A stretch of DNA of 64,000 nucleotides from Pirellulales bacterium. GTDB taxonomy: Bacteria; Planctomycetota; Planctomycetia; Pirellulales; Thermoguttaceae. The notes below the pieces were generated by a model. The model worked only from the letters and a program-made list of their open reading frames with translations, was not told where the DNA came from and searched no databases. Of this stretch, positions 44,531-53,885 are shown piece by piece (the first letter of the stretch is position 1; every line of letters starts with the position of its first letter). Made by a program: the position numbers and the translations under genes. Location: positions 1 to 64,000 of the forward strand of contig JAFGRD010000005.1 in assembly GCA_016935315.1 (NCBI GenBank), in the 5' to 3' direction.

Positions 44531-44579
44531 GATTGCACAGAAGCATCGTTACGCAATGCAATATTGCGTTGATGCAATC
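44531..44579. promoter_or_regulatory. Nested palindrome, candidate upstream activating sequence
   Basis: The inner perfect inverted repeat is ACGCAAT-gcaat-ATTGCGT (44551-44569), extended by GCATC/GATGC. An outer pair GATTGCA (44531-44537) and TGCAATC (44573-44579) also matches perfectly. It lies about 90-140 bp upstream of the -24 element, a normal enhancer distance. Confidence 0.65.
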
Positions 44580-44594
44580 AGGCGGCGGCTGCGA

Positions 44595-45968
44595 TCACGG
44601 GAACGTGATGCCGAACCTCTTCATCTTCCGCCAGAGCGTCGTCTTGTCGATGCCCAGTGCGGCGGCCGTCTTGCCCCGGTGGCCGTGGTGCTGGCGAAGC
44701 GTCTGAAGGATGGCGGCCGTCTCCGCTTCCGCCAGCGGATCGCCCGCCGGCAGATCGCCGGCCGATTTCTGCCGGACGCCGCCGGGAGCCAACGCGCCGG
44801 GACCGTGTGCCGCCAGCCGCAACTCGGCCGGCAGGTAGTCGATCTCGATCCGGCTTCCGCGGCAGAGCACAACGGCGTGCTCGATCACGTTCTGCAACTG
44901 TCGCACGTTTCCGGGGAAGTCGCAGGCCAGCAACAGCGCCAAGGCTTCTTCCGAAATCCCTACGATCTGCTTGTTCTGCTGGGCGTTGCACTTGCGGATG
45001 AAATGATCGATCAACAAAGGGATGTCCTCGCGGCGGTCTGCCAAGGAGGGCAGCACGATCTTCAGCACGTTGAGCCGATAGTAGAGGTCTTCGCGAAACG
45101 TGCCCCGCGCCACCAGTTCCGCCAGTGGTCGGTTCGTGGCGGCAATCATTCGCGCATTGGCCTTGACCGTCGCGGTGGCCCCCAGCGGCTCGTATTCCCT
45201 TTCCTGCAGCACCCGCAGCAGCTTCACCTGCAGCGCCGTGGAAACGTCGCCAATCTCGTCCAGAAAGAGCGTGCCTCCCTCGGCCAGCGCGTAACGGCCC
45301 GGCTTGTCGCGCGACGCACCCGTAAACGCCCCCTTCTTGTATCCGAACAACTCGGACTCCAGCAACGTGTCGGGCAGGGCGCCGCAATTGACGGCCAGGT
45401 ACTTCCGTCGCGCTCGCCGGCTGAGGTTGTGGATCGCCTTGGCAAACAGTTCCTTGCCGGAACCGGTGGGACCTTCAATCAGCACGGTGCTTTCGCTGGT
45501 GGCGATGTCCGGGAGGACGTCGAGAATGCGGCGGATCTCGTGGTTCTTGCTGATGATGTCGTGGAACGTGTAGCGCTCGTCGATTTCCTTCCGCAACAGT
45601 TCGACGGCCGACAGATCCCGGAACGTCTCCACGCCCCCGATCACGCGATCGCTTTCATCGCGCAACACGGCCGTGCTCACGCTGACCGGTATCTTCTCCC
45701 CCTGGCAATTGAGGATGTCGATTCGCTGATCCACCCGCTGTCGGCCGCTCTGCATCGTCTGGCGCAGCGTGCAGGCCGTTTGGCAGATATTGGCCTGAAA
45801 GACGTCGAAGCACTTCTGGCCGATGGCCTGGTCGCGCGCAATACCGGTGATCTCTTCGGCAGCCCGGTTGAACGACGTGATGTTCCAGTCGCCGTCGACG
45901 GTAAACACCCCGTCGGCAATCGAGTCGAGCACGACATCGCGGACTTGCTGTTCTGACATATCCCTCAT
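44595..45968 (-). CDS. Sigma-54-dependent activator with PAS sensor
   Basis: 457 aa from ATG 45968 (or ATG 45959). The N-terminal PAS domain (VLDSIADGVFTVDGDWNITSFNRAAE) contains the cysteine set KCFDVFQANICQTACTLR, which suggests redox or metal sensing. The AAA+ domain has Walker A EGPTGSGKE, the sigma-54 contact loop GAFTGA and Walker B GGTLFLDEIGD. A Fis-type helix-turn-helix sits at the C-terminus (RGKTAAALGIDKTTLWRKMKRFGI). There is no REC domain, so the PAS probably senses directly. Its position matches the ORP locus regulator of Desulfovibrio. Confidence 0.9.
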   Translation of the reverse strand: MRDMSEQQVRDVVLDSIADGVFTVDGDWNITSFNRAAEEITGIARDQAIGQKCFDVFQANICQTACTLRQTMQSGRQRVDQRIDILNCQGEKIPVSVSTAVLRDESDRVIGGVETFRDLSAVELLRKEIDERYTFHDIISKNHEIRRILDVLPDIATSESTVLIEGPTGSGKELFAKAIHNLSRRARRKYLAVNCGALPDTLLESELFGYKKGAFTGASRDKPGRYALAEGGTLFLDEIGDVSTALQVKLLRVLQEREYEPLGATATVKANARMIAATNRPLAELVARGTFREDLYYRLNVLKIVLPSLADRREDIPLLIDHFIRKCNAQQNKQIVGISEEALALLLACDFPGNVRQLQNVIEHAVVLCRGSRIEIDYLPAELRLAAHGPGALAPGGVRQKSAGDLPAGDPLAEAETAAILQTLRQHHGHRGKTAAALGIDKTTLWRKMKRFGITFP

Positions 45969-46183
45969 ATTGCACCGATGCATGGTGGCCCTTAGTGTAT
46001 CCTTGCAGAAGTGCATGCCACTGACAACCCGTATGCCGAAACACGCTGAGAAATCAGGCAAGCTAGGACGTCCAAGGTGGGTTCGGAATGATCAGTTCAT
46101 CCGGAATAATCGGGCTATCCGATACAACGAGACGGGGGCGATTAGTTTTCCGTTGAACGACAAGAAGCAGAGGGGTCATCTGA

Positions 46184-47626
46184 ATGAGACATTGCCGTTG
46201 GATTGCACGGCTGATGCTGCCCCTGGCGGTTGTGGCTTGTCGACCGGCCCTCGCCGCGGACATGCGGTTTGGGCGGGAGGCGGTCGGTCCGGAGCAGGCC
46301 ACCGTACCATCGGGTCGGCACTGGATACCTCGACAGATGCAGCCGACGGAGCTGACGTTTCGGCAACCCGAGGCGATCTATGCTGGCGCGACATCACCCG
46401 GCGGTGCGATGCCGCCCGGCGGTGCGATGCCGCCGCCTGCCCAAACACCAATGCCCGCCGGCCTGACCCTGCAAGACTTGCAGGACATTGCCCTCCGCTT
46501 CAACCCCACACTGGTCCAAGCCCGGATGGCAGTGCGGGCTTCCGAAGGGGAATACGTTCAGGCGGGCCTGTATCCCAATCCAACGGCCGGATACATTGGC
46601 GACGAGATCGGCAATGACGGAACGGCCGGGTTGCAGGGCGCATTTCTCAGCCAGGAAATCGTCACGGCCGGCAAGCTGCGGCTGGGACGCGCCGTCGCCG
46701 GCCACGAGATTCAGCAGGCCCGATATGCGTGGCAGACGCAGCAGCGCCGTGTGATGAACGACATCCGGGCCGGCTACTACGAAGTTCTCTTGGCACAGCG
46801 GATGATCGACGTCAACCGTCGACTGGTCGAGATTGGCGAGAAAGACGTCGACGTGACGGAGCGGCTGCTGGCCGCGCAAGAGGTCAGCCGAGCTGAATCG
46901 CTCCAAGTCCGCATCGAGGCCGAGAGAGCCAACCTCAGCTTGGAGGAGGCACAGACTCAGCACCGGGTAGCTTGGCGGCGGCTGGTCGCCATATTGGGGC
47001 AGCCGGACATGGCACCGGCTCCGCTGGCCGGAGACGTCGCGGAAGAATTGCCCGTGCTGGCATGGGATCAGGTCTTGGCCCAGGTGTTGGCCGAGAGCCC
47101 GGAGTTGGCCGAGGCCCGTGCGGGCGTGGAGCGTGCACGCTGCCAGGTGGCGTTGGAGTGTGCGAGGCGCAAGCCGAATTTCGAGATCGGGGCCGCGGTG
47201 AAGTACGACGATGGCAGCCGCTACACGGTGACCGACGTGGAACTCAGCCTGCCGCTGCCGCTCTTCGATCGCAATCAGGGCAACATCATCAAGGCGCAGA
47301 GCGACTTGATCGCCGCCCAACACGAATTGCGGCGGATCGAGTTGGAGCTGCACGATCGGTTTGCCGCGGCTTTCGGACAATACGCCAATGCCCGACGACA
47401 GGTAGAGACGCACCAACGCACGATCCTTCCCAACGCCCAGGCGTCGCTGGAGTTGATTCGGGCCGGGTATCGCGAGGGGGAATTCGGCTACCTCACGCTG
47501 CTGACGGCACAGCGAACGTACTTCAGCGTCAACCTGGAGTATCTGGACAGCCTGAGAGAGTTCTGGGCGAGGACCGTCGAGATCGAGGGAATGCTGCTCC
47601 ACGGGGGATTGCAGCGGGCGGAATAG
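46184..47626 (+). CDS. TolC/CzcC-family outer membrane efflux protein
   Basis: 480 aa, preceded by GAGGGG. A signal peptide (LMLPLAVVACRPALA), a Pro/Gly/Met-rich linker and two outer-membrane-efflux repeats follow (LTLQDLQDIALRFNPTLVQARMAVRASEGEYVQAGLYPNPTAGYIG; AGVERARCQVALECARRKPNFEIGAAVKYDD). Long alpha-hairpin coiled coils separate the beta-strand segments. No RND or fusion-protein gene is adjacent, so the partner pump is elsewhere. It is divergent from the sigma-54 activator. Confidence 0.88.
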   Translation: MRHCRWIARLMLPLAVVACRPALAADMRFGREAVGPEQATVPSGRHWIPRQMQPTELTFRQPEAIYAGATSPGGAMPPGGAMPPPAQTPMPAGLTLQDLQDIALRFNPTLVQARMAVRASEGEYVQAGLYPNPTAGYIGDEIGNDGTAGLQGAFLSQEIVTAGKLRLGRAVAGHEIQQARYAWQTQQRRVMNDIRAGYYEVLLAQRMIDVNRRLVEIGEKDVDVTERLLAAQEVSRAESLQVRIEAERANLSLEEAQTQHRVAWRRLVAILGQPDMAPAPLAGDVAEELPVLAWDQVLAQVLAESPELAEARAGVERARCQVALECARRKPNFEIGAAVKYDDGSRYTVTDVELSLPLPLFDRNQGNIIKAQSDLIAAQHELRRIELELHDRFAAAFGQYANARRQVETHQRTILPNAQASLELIRAGYREGEFGYLTLLTAQRTYFSVNLEYLDSLREFWARTVEIEGMLLHGGLQRAE

Positions 47627-47711
47627 GTGGATTGCCCGACGACAATCGGCTATCCTGTTTGACGGCGCGTTTACCGAGGCAACGTACCGTCGAGCGAGGT
47701 GAAAGCCGAAA

Positions 47712-49763
47712 ATGTCTGCAACTGCCAAAGTCCGATCGTGCTTGTTTGCCGCGATGCTGTTTCTCACGGCGGGAGCCTCGGGGCCGTCTCTGGCCGGGAC
47801 CGCCGATGCATCCTGGCGCGTGGGTCTGGCCCGCGTGCGGATTACGCCCGAGAAGCCCATCCGGATGGCCGGCTACAGCTCGCGCAACAAGCCGTCCGAA
47901 GGCGTCTTGGCCGAGTTGTACGCCAAGGCCATGGCGACCGAGGACGCCGAAGGCAACCGGGCCGTATTGATCACCGCCGATCTGATCGGCTATCGGGCAG
48001 CGGTGGCCGAGATGATCCGCGAGCGCATCAGGAAGGCGACCGGCTTGAAGCGAGCGCAGATCCTCCTGAGCCCTTCGCACACCCACACCGGTCCGATTCT
48101 GGGCATCGAAGGCCGGAGCAGTTACTCGTTGCCGGAGGAGGACCGACGGCGGGTCGGCGAGTATACGCAGAAGGTCGCCGAACAACTGGCGACGTTGACG
48201 GCGGCGGCCCTGGACGACTTGCAGCCGGCGCGGCTGGCGTGGGGAGTCGGCCTGGCCGGCTTCGTGATGAACCGCCGAGAGTTCACCGACACTGGGGTCA
48301 CGCTCGGCTTCAACCCGCGCGGCTACGTCGACCGCAGCGTGCCCGTCTTGCGGGTCGAGGCATCTGACGGGAAGCCGCGGGCGCTGGTATTCGCGTGTGC
48401 GTGTCACAACACGACACTGACCGGCGAGCACTATGTCCTTTCGGGCGACTACGCCGGATTCGCCCAGGCCCACGTCGAGCAGGAGCTGCCGGGCGTGCAG
48501 GCGATGTTCATGATTGGCTGCGGCGGCTCCGCCAATCCCTATCCGCGCGGCAGCATCGAAGACGTCCGCAACCATGGCCGCAGCCTTGGGTCCGAAGTCT
48601 GTCGCGTGGCGGGCAGCGAGTTGAAGCCGATTCGCGGACCGTTGCGAACCGTGCTGGAGGAAGCGGAGCTGCCGCTGGCGCCGGTGCCTTCGCGCGAGCG
48701 TCTGGAGGAGATGGCCCGCGGCCCCTCCTACATCGCCTTCAACGCGAGGCGGATGATCGAGGCACTGGATGCCGGCCGGCCGCTGCCGCGCGTCTGCGCG
48801 GCGCCGATCGCCGTCTGGCAGTTCGGCGACGACCTGACGCTGGTGGGTTTGCCGGGCGAGGTGGTGGGCGAGTACGTGCCGTTGCTGGAGACTGCCCTGG
48901 GTCATCGCAGGCTGTGGATCGCCGGCTACTGCAACGATTGCTTCGGCTACCTGCCCACCGCCAAGGTGCTGGCCGAAGGCGGCTACGAAACCCGCTGCCT
49001 GATCTCCGAGGCGGGTTTCTTCGCGCCGGAAGTCGAGGGCGTCGTGGTCGCCAAGGTTCGCCAACTGGCCCGGCAGGCCGGCCGCGCGCCGGCTGTCGCG
49101 CCCGGATGGAGTGCCGAAGAAGCGGCCGAGGGCTTCGTGCCGATTTTCGACGGCAAATCGCTCGACGGCTGGATCGGCCTCGACGGCAGCACCGATAGCT
49201 ACTACGTTCGCGACGGCGCGCTGATCTGCAAGGCGACCGGCAACGTCCACATTTTCACCCGGAAAGAGTACGCCGATTTCATCCTCCGCATGCAGATCAA
49301 GATGGACCCCGGCGGCAACAACGGCGTGGGCATTCGCACGAAGAGACACGAGTCGCCCCACCTCCATGGCATGGAGATCCAGGTCCTCGACGACGCCTAC
49401 TACGCGGACGGCGACCCCATCGAGCTGAAGGACTACCAGCACCATGGCTCGATCTACGGCGTGGTGCCCGCCAAGACGGGACATCTCAAGCCGGCCGGCC
49501 AGTGGAACGACGAGGAGATTGTCTGCGACGGTCGGCACGTGAAGGTCACGCTTAACGGCGCGGTGATTGTCGAGGCCGACCTGGACCAGGTTCAGCCCCG
49601 CGACCACCAGGAGCATCCCGGTCTGAAGTACCACCAGGGGCATATCAGCCTGCACGCCCACGGCAACTACGGCGCCGAGGTCTTCTTTCGCAACCTGCGG
49701 GTGAAGGAGTTGACGGGCCCGGTTCGGCAACAAGGGACGCCGCGGCCGGCGGCCAGGCGATGA
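47712..49763 (+). CDS. Neutral ceramidase-like N-domain fused to DUF1080
   Basis: 683 aa with signal peptide (LFAAMLFLTAGASGPSLAG). Residues about 30-460 follow the neutral/alkaline ceramidase pattern: RITPEKPIRMAGYSSRNKP, ILLSPSHTHTGP, CACHNTTLTGEHYVLSGDYAGFAQAHVE, MFMIGCGGSANPYPRG. Residues about 480-670 are a DUF1080 (3-keto-disaccharide hydrolase/LamG-like) domain: FVPIFDGKSLDGWIG, NNGVGIRTK, GMEIQVLDD, GNYGAEVFFRNLRVKEL. The His pairs suggest a zinc site. Substrates may be glycolipid-like or polysaccharide-linked; unproven. It overlaps the next gene by 4 bp (ATGA). Confidence 0.85.
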   Translation: MSATAKVRSCLFAAMLFLTAGASGPSLAGTADASWRVGLARVRITPEKPIRMAGYSSRNKPSEGVLAELYAKAMATEDAEGNRAVLITADLIGYRAAVAEMIRERIRKATGLKRAQILLSPSHTHTGPILGIEGRSSYSLPEEDRRRVGEYTQKVAEQLATLTAAALDDLQPARLAWGVGLAGFVMNRREFTDTGVTLGFNPRGYVDRSVPVLRVEASDGKPRALVFACACHNTTLTGEHYVLSGDYAGFAQAHVEQELPGVQAMFMIGCGGSANPYPRGSIEDVRNHGRSLGSEVCRVAGSELKPIRGPLRTVLEEAELPLAPVPSRERLEEMARGPSYIAFNARRMIEALDAGRPLPRVCAAPIAVWQFGDDLTLVGLPGEVVGEYVPLLETALGHRRLWIAGYCNDCFGYLPTAKVLAEGGYETRCLISEAGFFAPEVEGVVVAKVRQLARQAGRAPAVAPGWSAEEAAEGFVPIFDGKSLDGWIGLDGSTDSYYVRDGALICKATGNVHIFTRKEYADFILRMQIKMDPGGNNGVGIRTKRHESPHLHGMEIQVLDDAYYADGDPIELKDYQHHGSIYGVVPAKTGHLKPAGQWNDEEIVCDGRHVKVTLNGAVIVEADLDQVQPRDHQEHPGLKYHQGHISLHAHGNYGAEVFFRNLRVKELTGPVRQQGTPRPAARR

Positions 49764-51028
49764 CGGCACGGCGGTTGTGGAACGCCTTGGGGCCGGGGAT
49801 TCTGCTGGCCGCGACCAGCGTGGGGGCCTCGCACCTGGTGCTCAGTCCCCAGGCAGGCGCCCAGTTCGGCTACGCGCTGCTTTGGCTGGTGGTCGTGGCC
49901 CATCTGGTGAAGTATCCGGCCTTCGAGTTCGGTCCCCGCTATGCCGCCGCCACCGGCCGCAGCCTCCTGGACGGCTACGCCCGGATGCCCGGGCCGAAGC
50001 ACTGGGCCTTGCTGGTGTTTCTCACCGGCACGCTGGCCCAAGGCATCGCGGTGCTGGCCGGCGTGGTCAGCGTTGCCGGCTGCGTGCTCTGGACGTGGAC
50101 CGGGGCGCTGAGCACGGAGTGGTTTTCGGTCGCGCTGGCCGCCGTCATCTTGGCCCTGCTGCTGGTTGGCGGCTTCTCGTGGCTCGACCTTCTCAACAAG
50201 GTCATGATGGCCGTGCTGGCGCTGGCCACGGTGGTCGCGTTCGTACGGATCATCCCCGGACCGGAGGCCCTGGAACGCCTGGTCGTGCCTTCGCTTCCGC
50301 CGGGGTCGATCGTGCTGGCGGCCGCCATCCTCGGCTGGATGCCGACCGGAATCGACGTGTCGGTGTGGCATTCGTTCTGGACGATCGAGAAGCTGCGGAC
50401 GACCGGGCAAGGCGGGGACGCTTCGCGCGCGGCACGGCTGCACCGGCTGCGCACCGCCCTGTGGGACATGCGAGCCGGCTACGGCCTGTCGCTGTGCACC
50501 GGGCTGATGTTCGTGATCATGGGCGCCGTCCACCTTCAAGGTTTCGGGGCAAAGCTCCGGGACGTCGAGTTCGTCGGCGCCCTCTCGACGGCCTACACGG
50601 CCCTTCTCGGCCCGTGGATGTACCACGTATTCATGCTGACCGCCTTCTTCGCGATGTTCTCCACGTCGTATACGGTGGTGGATGGCTTCTCGCGGTCGTT
50701 TTCCGAGTGCTGCGCCGTGCTGCGTCCCGCGATGGCCGCCCCGCCGATCCGCCGCCGGCTCTACCTCGGGTTCGTCGTCGCTTCCACCTTGCTGGCCTGT
50801 GTCATCCTGGTGCGGGTGGGCAATCCGGTCACGCTGGCGACGGCGGGCGCGATGATCAGCCTGGGCGTCGCGCCGCTGTTGTACGTATTCAACCTCTATT
50901 GCGTGGTGCGTCATCTCGACGACCCGGTGTTGCGCCCCTCGAAGCTGAGCGTGGGGATCGCGCTGGTGGGCATTGCCGGCACGCTGGTCGCCTTGGGGGC
51001 CAGTCTCTACGTGAAGCTTCTCGCCTGA
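49760..51028 (+). CDS. Divergent Nramp-like transporter without canonical metal motifs
   Basis: 422 aa with 11 predicted hydrophobic helices. The N-terminus NALGPGILLAATSVGASHLV aligns with Nramp GPG...DPGN, but DPGN is replaced by VGAS. Helix 6 reads ILGWMPTGIDVSVWHSF, where Nramp has MPH. Both canonical transition-metal ligands are therefore changed, so manganese or iron transport should not be assumed. It is translationally coupled to the ceramidase-DUF1080 gene. Confidence 0.8.
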   Translation: MTARRLWNALGPGILLAATSVGASHLVLSPQAGAQFGYALLWLVVVAHLVKYPAFEFGPRYAAATGRSLLDGYARMPGPKHWALLVFLTGTLAQGIAVLAGVVSVAGCVLWTWTGALSTEWFSVALAAVILALLLVGGFSWLDLLNKVMMAVLALATVVAFVRIIPGPEALERLVVPSLPPGSIVLAAAILGWMPTGIDVSVWHSFWTIEKLRTTGQGGDASRAARLHRLRTALWDMRAGYGLSLCTGLMFVIMGAVHLQGFGAKLRDVEFVGALSTAYTALLGPWMYHVFMLTAFFAMFSTSYTVVDGFSRSFSECCAVLRPAMAAPPIRRRLYLGFVVASTLLACVILVRVGNPVTLATAGAMISLGVAPLLYVFNLYCVVRHLDDPVLRPSKLSVGIALVGIAGTLVALGASLYVKLLA

Positions 51029-51123
51029 CGGGGGTCGCACGAACGGCTCGGTGTCCTTCCAGACCTTGTACGCCCGGTTCGATAGGCGTAGACTGGCCGG
51101 TGGTCCAACCAAGGGGGGAAGCG

Positions 51124-52293
51124 ATGGTTCACGCGATCGTCTTGATGGCGGTTTTGGAGGCCGGGCAAGTGGAGTTCAAGCGGCACGACATCGACGCGTA
51201 TCCGGCCGGATACCAGGTGGCGGTGGCTGACGTCAACGGCGACGGCCGGCCCGACGTGCTGGCCCTGTCCACCGAGGCCAATCGCGTCGACTGGTACGAG
51301 GCGCCGAACTGGCGGCGACACCCGGTCGCCCAAACCGCGCGAAACATCGATCTGGCCGTGCACGACATGAACGGCGACGGGCAGGTCGAGTTGGCGCTGG
51401 CCGCCGGGTTCCACTTCGACCGGCCGGATCGCGGCGGAGAGATCTACCTGCTGCGTCAGCCGGCAGGCCGAGACGAGCTCTGGCTGATGCGCCGCCTGGC
51501 CGTCGACCCGGTCGTCCATCGATTGCGATGGGGCGATTTCCGCGGCGACGGGCGGAAGAGTCTCGTCCACGCGTCGATCTTCGGGCCGGGCTCCGACGGC
51601 GTCCGCGCGCCGACCGCGGCCCATCTCTGGGCCATCGACGTCTCGCCCGGGCCCGACGGAGGGAATGCGTCGATCCAGAGAATCGACGAGGAGCTGACGG
51701 TTCTGCACGGGCTGTGCGTCGAGGACCTCGACGGCGACGGCCGTGACGAAATCCTCACGGCTAGCTTCGAGGGGATTTTTCGTTTCGATCGGCAAGGTTC
51801 GGTCGATCGGCCCCGCTGGACGAAGACGCAGATCGCCCCGGGCGCGCCGCCGGCTTCCGAGCGGCCGGGCGCGCCCCGCGGGACCAGCGAGGTGCTGGCC
51901 GGCCGATTCGCCGACGGCCGGATGTTCCTGGCCGCCATCGAGCCATGGCACGGCAACCAGGTGGTCGTTTACACCTGCGGCGAAACGGCGGACACCTGGC
52001 GACGGCGCGTGCTCGACGACACGCTCGAGGCGGGGCACGCCCTGGTCGTCGCCGATCTCGACGGCGACGCCACCGACGAGATCGTGGCCGGCTGGCGAGG
52101 CGGGGAAGGTGGCCTGCGGCTCTACGACGCGAGCGACGACCAATTCTCGCGACACCGGACCGTAGCCGTGGATCGCGGAATCGCCGTGGAAGGCGCCGTG
52201 GCCGCGGATCTCAACCAAAACGGGAGAGTGGATCTCGTGGCGATCGGCGGCCGCACCAACAACCTCGTGTGGTATGAGAATCTCGGCCGCTGA
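51124..52293 (+). CDS. FG-GAP/VCBS repeat protein
   Basis: 389 aa from ATG 51124, behind AAGGGGGGAAGCG. Only a short hydrophobic start (VHAIVLMAVLEAG) precedes repeats of the form DVNGDGRPDVL, DMNGDGQVELAL, DLDGDGRDEILT, DLDGDATDEIV and DLNQNGRVDLVA, consistent with a seven-bladed propeller. Export is likely but the signal is weak. It lies 95 bp after the Nramp-like gene on the same strand. Confidence 0.82.
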   Translation: MVHAIVLMAVLEAGQVEFKRHDIDAYPAGYQVAVADVNGDGRPDVLALSTEANRVDWYEAPNWRRHPVAQTARNIDLAVHDMNGDGQVELALAAGFHFDRPDRGGEIYLLRQPAGRDELWLMRRLAVDPVVHRLRWGDFRGDGRKSLVHASIFGPGSDGVRAPTAAHLWAIDVSPGPDGGNASIQRIDEELTVLHGLCVEDLDGDGRDEILTASFEGIFRFDRQGSVDRPRWTKTQIAPGAPPASERPGAPRGTSEVLAGRFADGRMFLAAIEPWHGNQVVVYTCGETADTWRRRVLDDTLEAGHALVVADLDGDATDEIVAGWRGGEGGLRLYDASDDQFSRHRTVAVDRGIAVEGAVAADLNQNGRVDLVAIGGRTNNLVWYENLGR

Positions 52294-52522
52294 GGGCCGA
52301 GCACTGCGCAGAGCGAGAGGGGCAAAAACCAACGCCAAGGTCCGTCGCGTGAATCGGCCGGGCCGTTGCCCCGGAGCAATCCCTGTCGGAACGAGTCCCA
52401 GAGTGATGGTGCGACATCTCAAGGCATGGTACACTGATGCGCAGAAGACCGGCTTGCTGCCACCGGGCGGACGGCTTCTCGATCACAAATGCAACCCACG
52501 GCCAGCGACGAAGGGGAACAAC

Positions 52523-53812
52523 GTGAAAACGAAGACAGCCATGGTTCGAAGACAATTCCTGAAGACCGCGGCGGCCGCGACGCTCGGCGCGCCCTGGATC
52601 GTGTCCTCGTCCGCGCTGGGCCGCGATGGCGCGGTTGCCCCCAGCGAGAAAATCGTCCTGGGCGCCATCGGTATCGGCCCGCGGGGACGCTACGTGCTCA
52701 GCTGCATGCTCAGCGAGCCGGACGTACGGTTCGTGGCGATCTGCGACGTGCAAGCCAGCCGGCGCCAGGCCGTCAAGGAGATGGCCGACGCCAAGTACGG
52801 CAACCGCGACTGCGTGATGTATCGCGACATGTTCGAGCTGCTCGATCGCGCGGACATCGACGCGGTCCTGATCGCCACCGGCGACCACTGGCACGCGCTG
52901 GCCTCGATCCTGGCGGCGAAGGCCGGCAAGGACGTCTACAGCGAGAAACCCTGCGGCATCACCATCGGCGATTGCCAGGAGCTGGCCGATACGATGCACC
53001 GCTACGGGCGCGTCTTCCAGGCCGGCACCCAGCGGCGGAGCATCAGCAACTTCCAGTTTGCCGTGGACCTGGCCCGCAGCGGCAAGCTGGGCCGGATCCA
53101 CACGCTGCACGCGTCCATTTACGAGCTGCGGGTGCTCTACGGCTGCCTGCCCGCCCAGCCCGAGCCGTCGCCGGACGTGGTCGACTGGGATCGCTGGCTG
53201 GGGCCGGCGCCCTGGCGGCCGTACAACCCGGCCTACGTGCAAGGCGGGTGGCGCGGCTACGACGATTTCGACTCCGGCGCCACGCTGCTGGACTGGGGTG
53301 CGCATACCGTCGATCTTTGCCAATGGGCCAACGACGCCGACGACACGATGCCCGTCAGCTACGAGCCCGACGGCGGCACGATCCACGCGCAGTATGCCAA
53401 CGGCGTGAAGCTCGAGATGCGCCGCGGGGGGTTCAACAACGAGGGCCAATGGCTCGGCCTGGGAACCTGCCCGGTGCGGTTCGAAGGCGACGAGGGCTGG
53501 GTCGAAACGGGCGACAACGGAACGGTCGCCTGCTTTCCCGAATCGCTCCAGGCGGAACGCAACCGCCGGGCCGAACAGGGCACCCACCCGGCACAGCACA
53601 CCCGCAACTTCTTCGATTGCGTGAAGAGCCGCAAACCCACCGCCGCGAATCCGGGCGTGATGCGCCATTCCCATCTGGCCTGCCACGCCGCGGCCCTCGC
53701 CTGGATGCTGGGCCGCAAGCTCGATTTCGATCCGGCCAGCGAGACGTTTGTCGGCGACGAGCAGGCCAACCGGATGCGTGTTCGGGCCAAGCGGGCCCCT
53801 TGGCGGGCCTGA
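52523..53812 (+). CDS. Tat-exported Gfo/Idh/MocA family oxidoreductase
   Basis: 429 aa. GTG 52523 follows AAGGGG at a 6-bp spacing; ATG 52541 is the alternative. The twin-arginine motif RRQFLKTAAAATLGAPWI leads into a Rossmann fold (IVLGAIGIGPRGRYVL, VAICDVQ), then DAVLIATGDHWHALASILAAKAGKDVYSEKP with the family's EKP lysine, and GWRGYDDFDSGATLLDWGAHTVDLCQWA in the C-domain. Periplasmic members of this family are abundant in planctomycetes and probably act on sugars or sugar-derived substrates with bound NAD(P). Confidence 0.9.
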   Translation: MKTKTAMVRRQFLKTAAAATLGAPWIVSSSALGRDGAVAPSEKIVLGAIGIGPRGRYVLSCMLSEPDVRFVAICDVQASRRQAVKEMADAKYGNRDCVMYRDMFELLDRADIDAVLIATGDHWHALASILAAKAGKDVYSEKPCGITIGDCQELADTMHRYGRVFQAGTQRRSISNFQFAVDLARSGKLGRIHTLHASIYELRVLYGCLPAQPEPSPDVVDWDRWLGPAPWRPYNPAYVQGGWRGYDDFDSGATLLDWGAHTVDLCQWANDADDTMPVSYEPDGGTIHAQYANGVKLEMRRGGFNNEGQWLGLGTCPVRFEGDEGWVETGDNGTVACFPESLQAERNRRAEQGTHPAQHTRNFFDCVKSRKPTAANPGVMRHSHLACHAAALAWMLGRKLDFDPASETFVGDEQANRMRVRAKRAPWRA

Positions 53813-53862
53813 AGTGGCCGGGAAGCCCCGGACAGTCCACAAAAAGGGGGCAGGAGTGTGTA

Positions 53863-53885
53863 GCCCAGGTTCTTCGAACCTGGGC
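53863..53885. terminator. Perfect 10-bp inverted repeat, probable terminator
   Basis: GCCCAGGTTC-TTC-GAACCTGGGC, a perfect 10-bp stem with a 3-base loop, 50 bp after the oxidoreductase stop. There is no T-run, so it could also be a dispersed element. Confidence 0.5.

Noticed and set aside
44525-44590. Palindrome considered as a terminator of the sigma-54 activator gene
   Set aside because: It lies downstream of the activator stop but is AT-rich with no T-run, has nested symmetry, and is at enhancer distance from the sigma-54 promoter.
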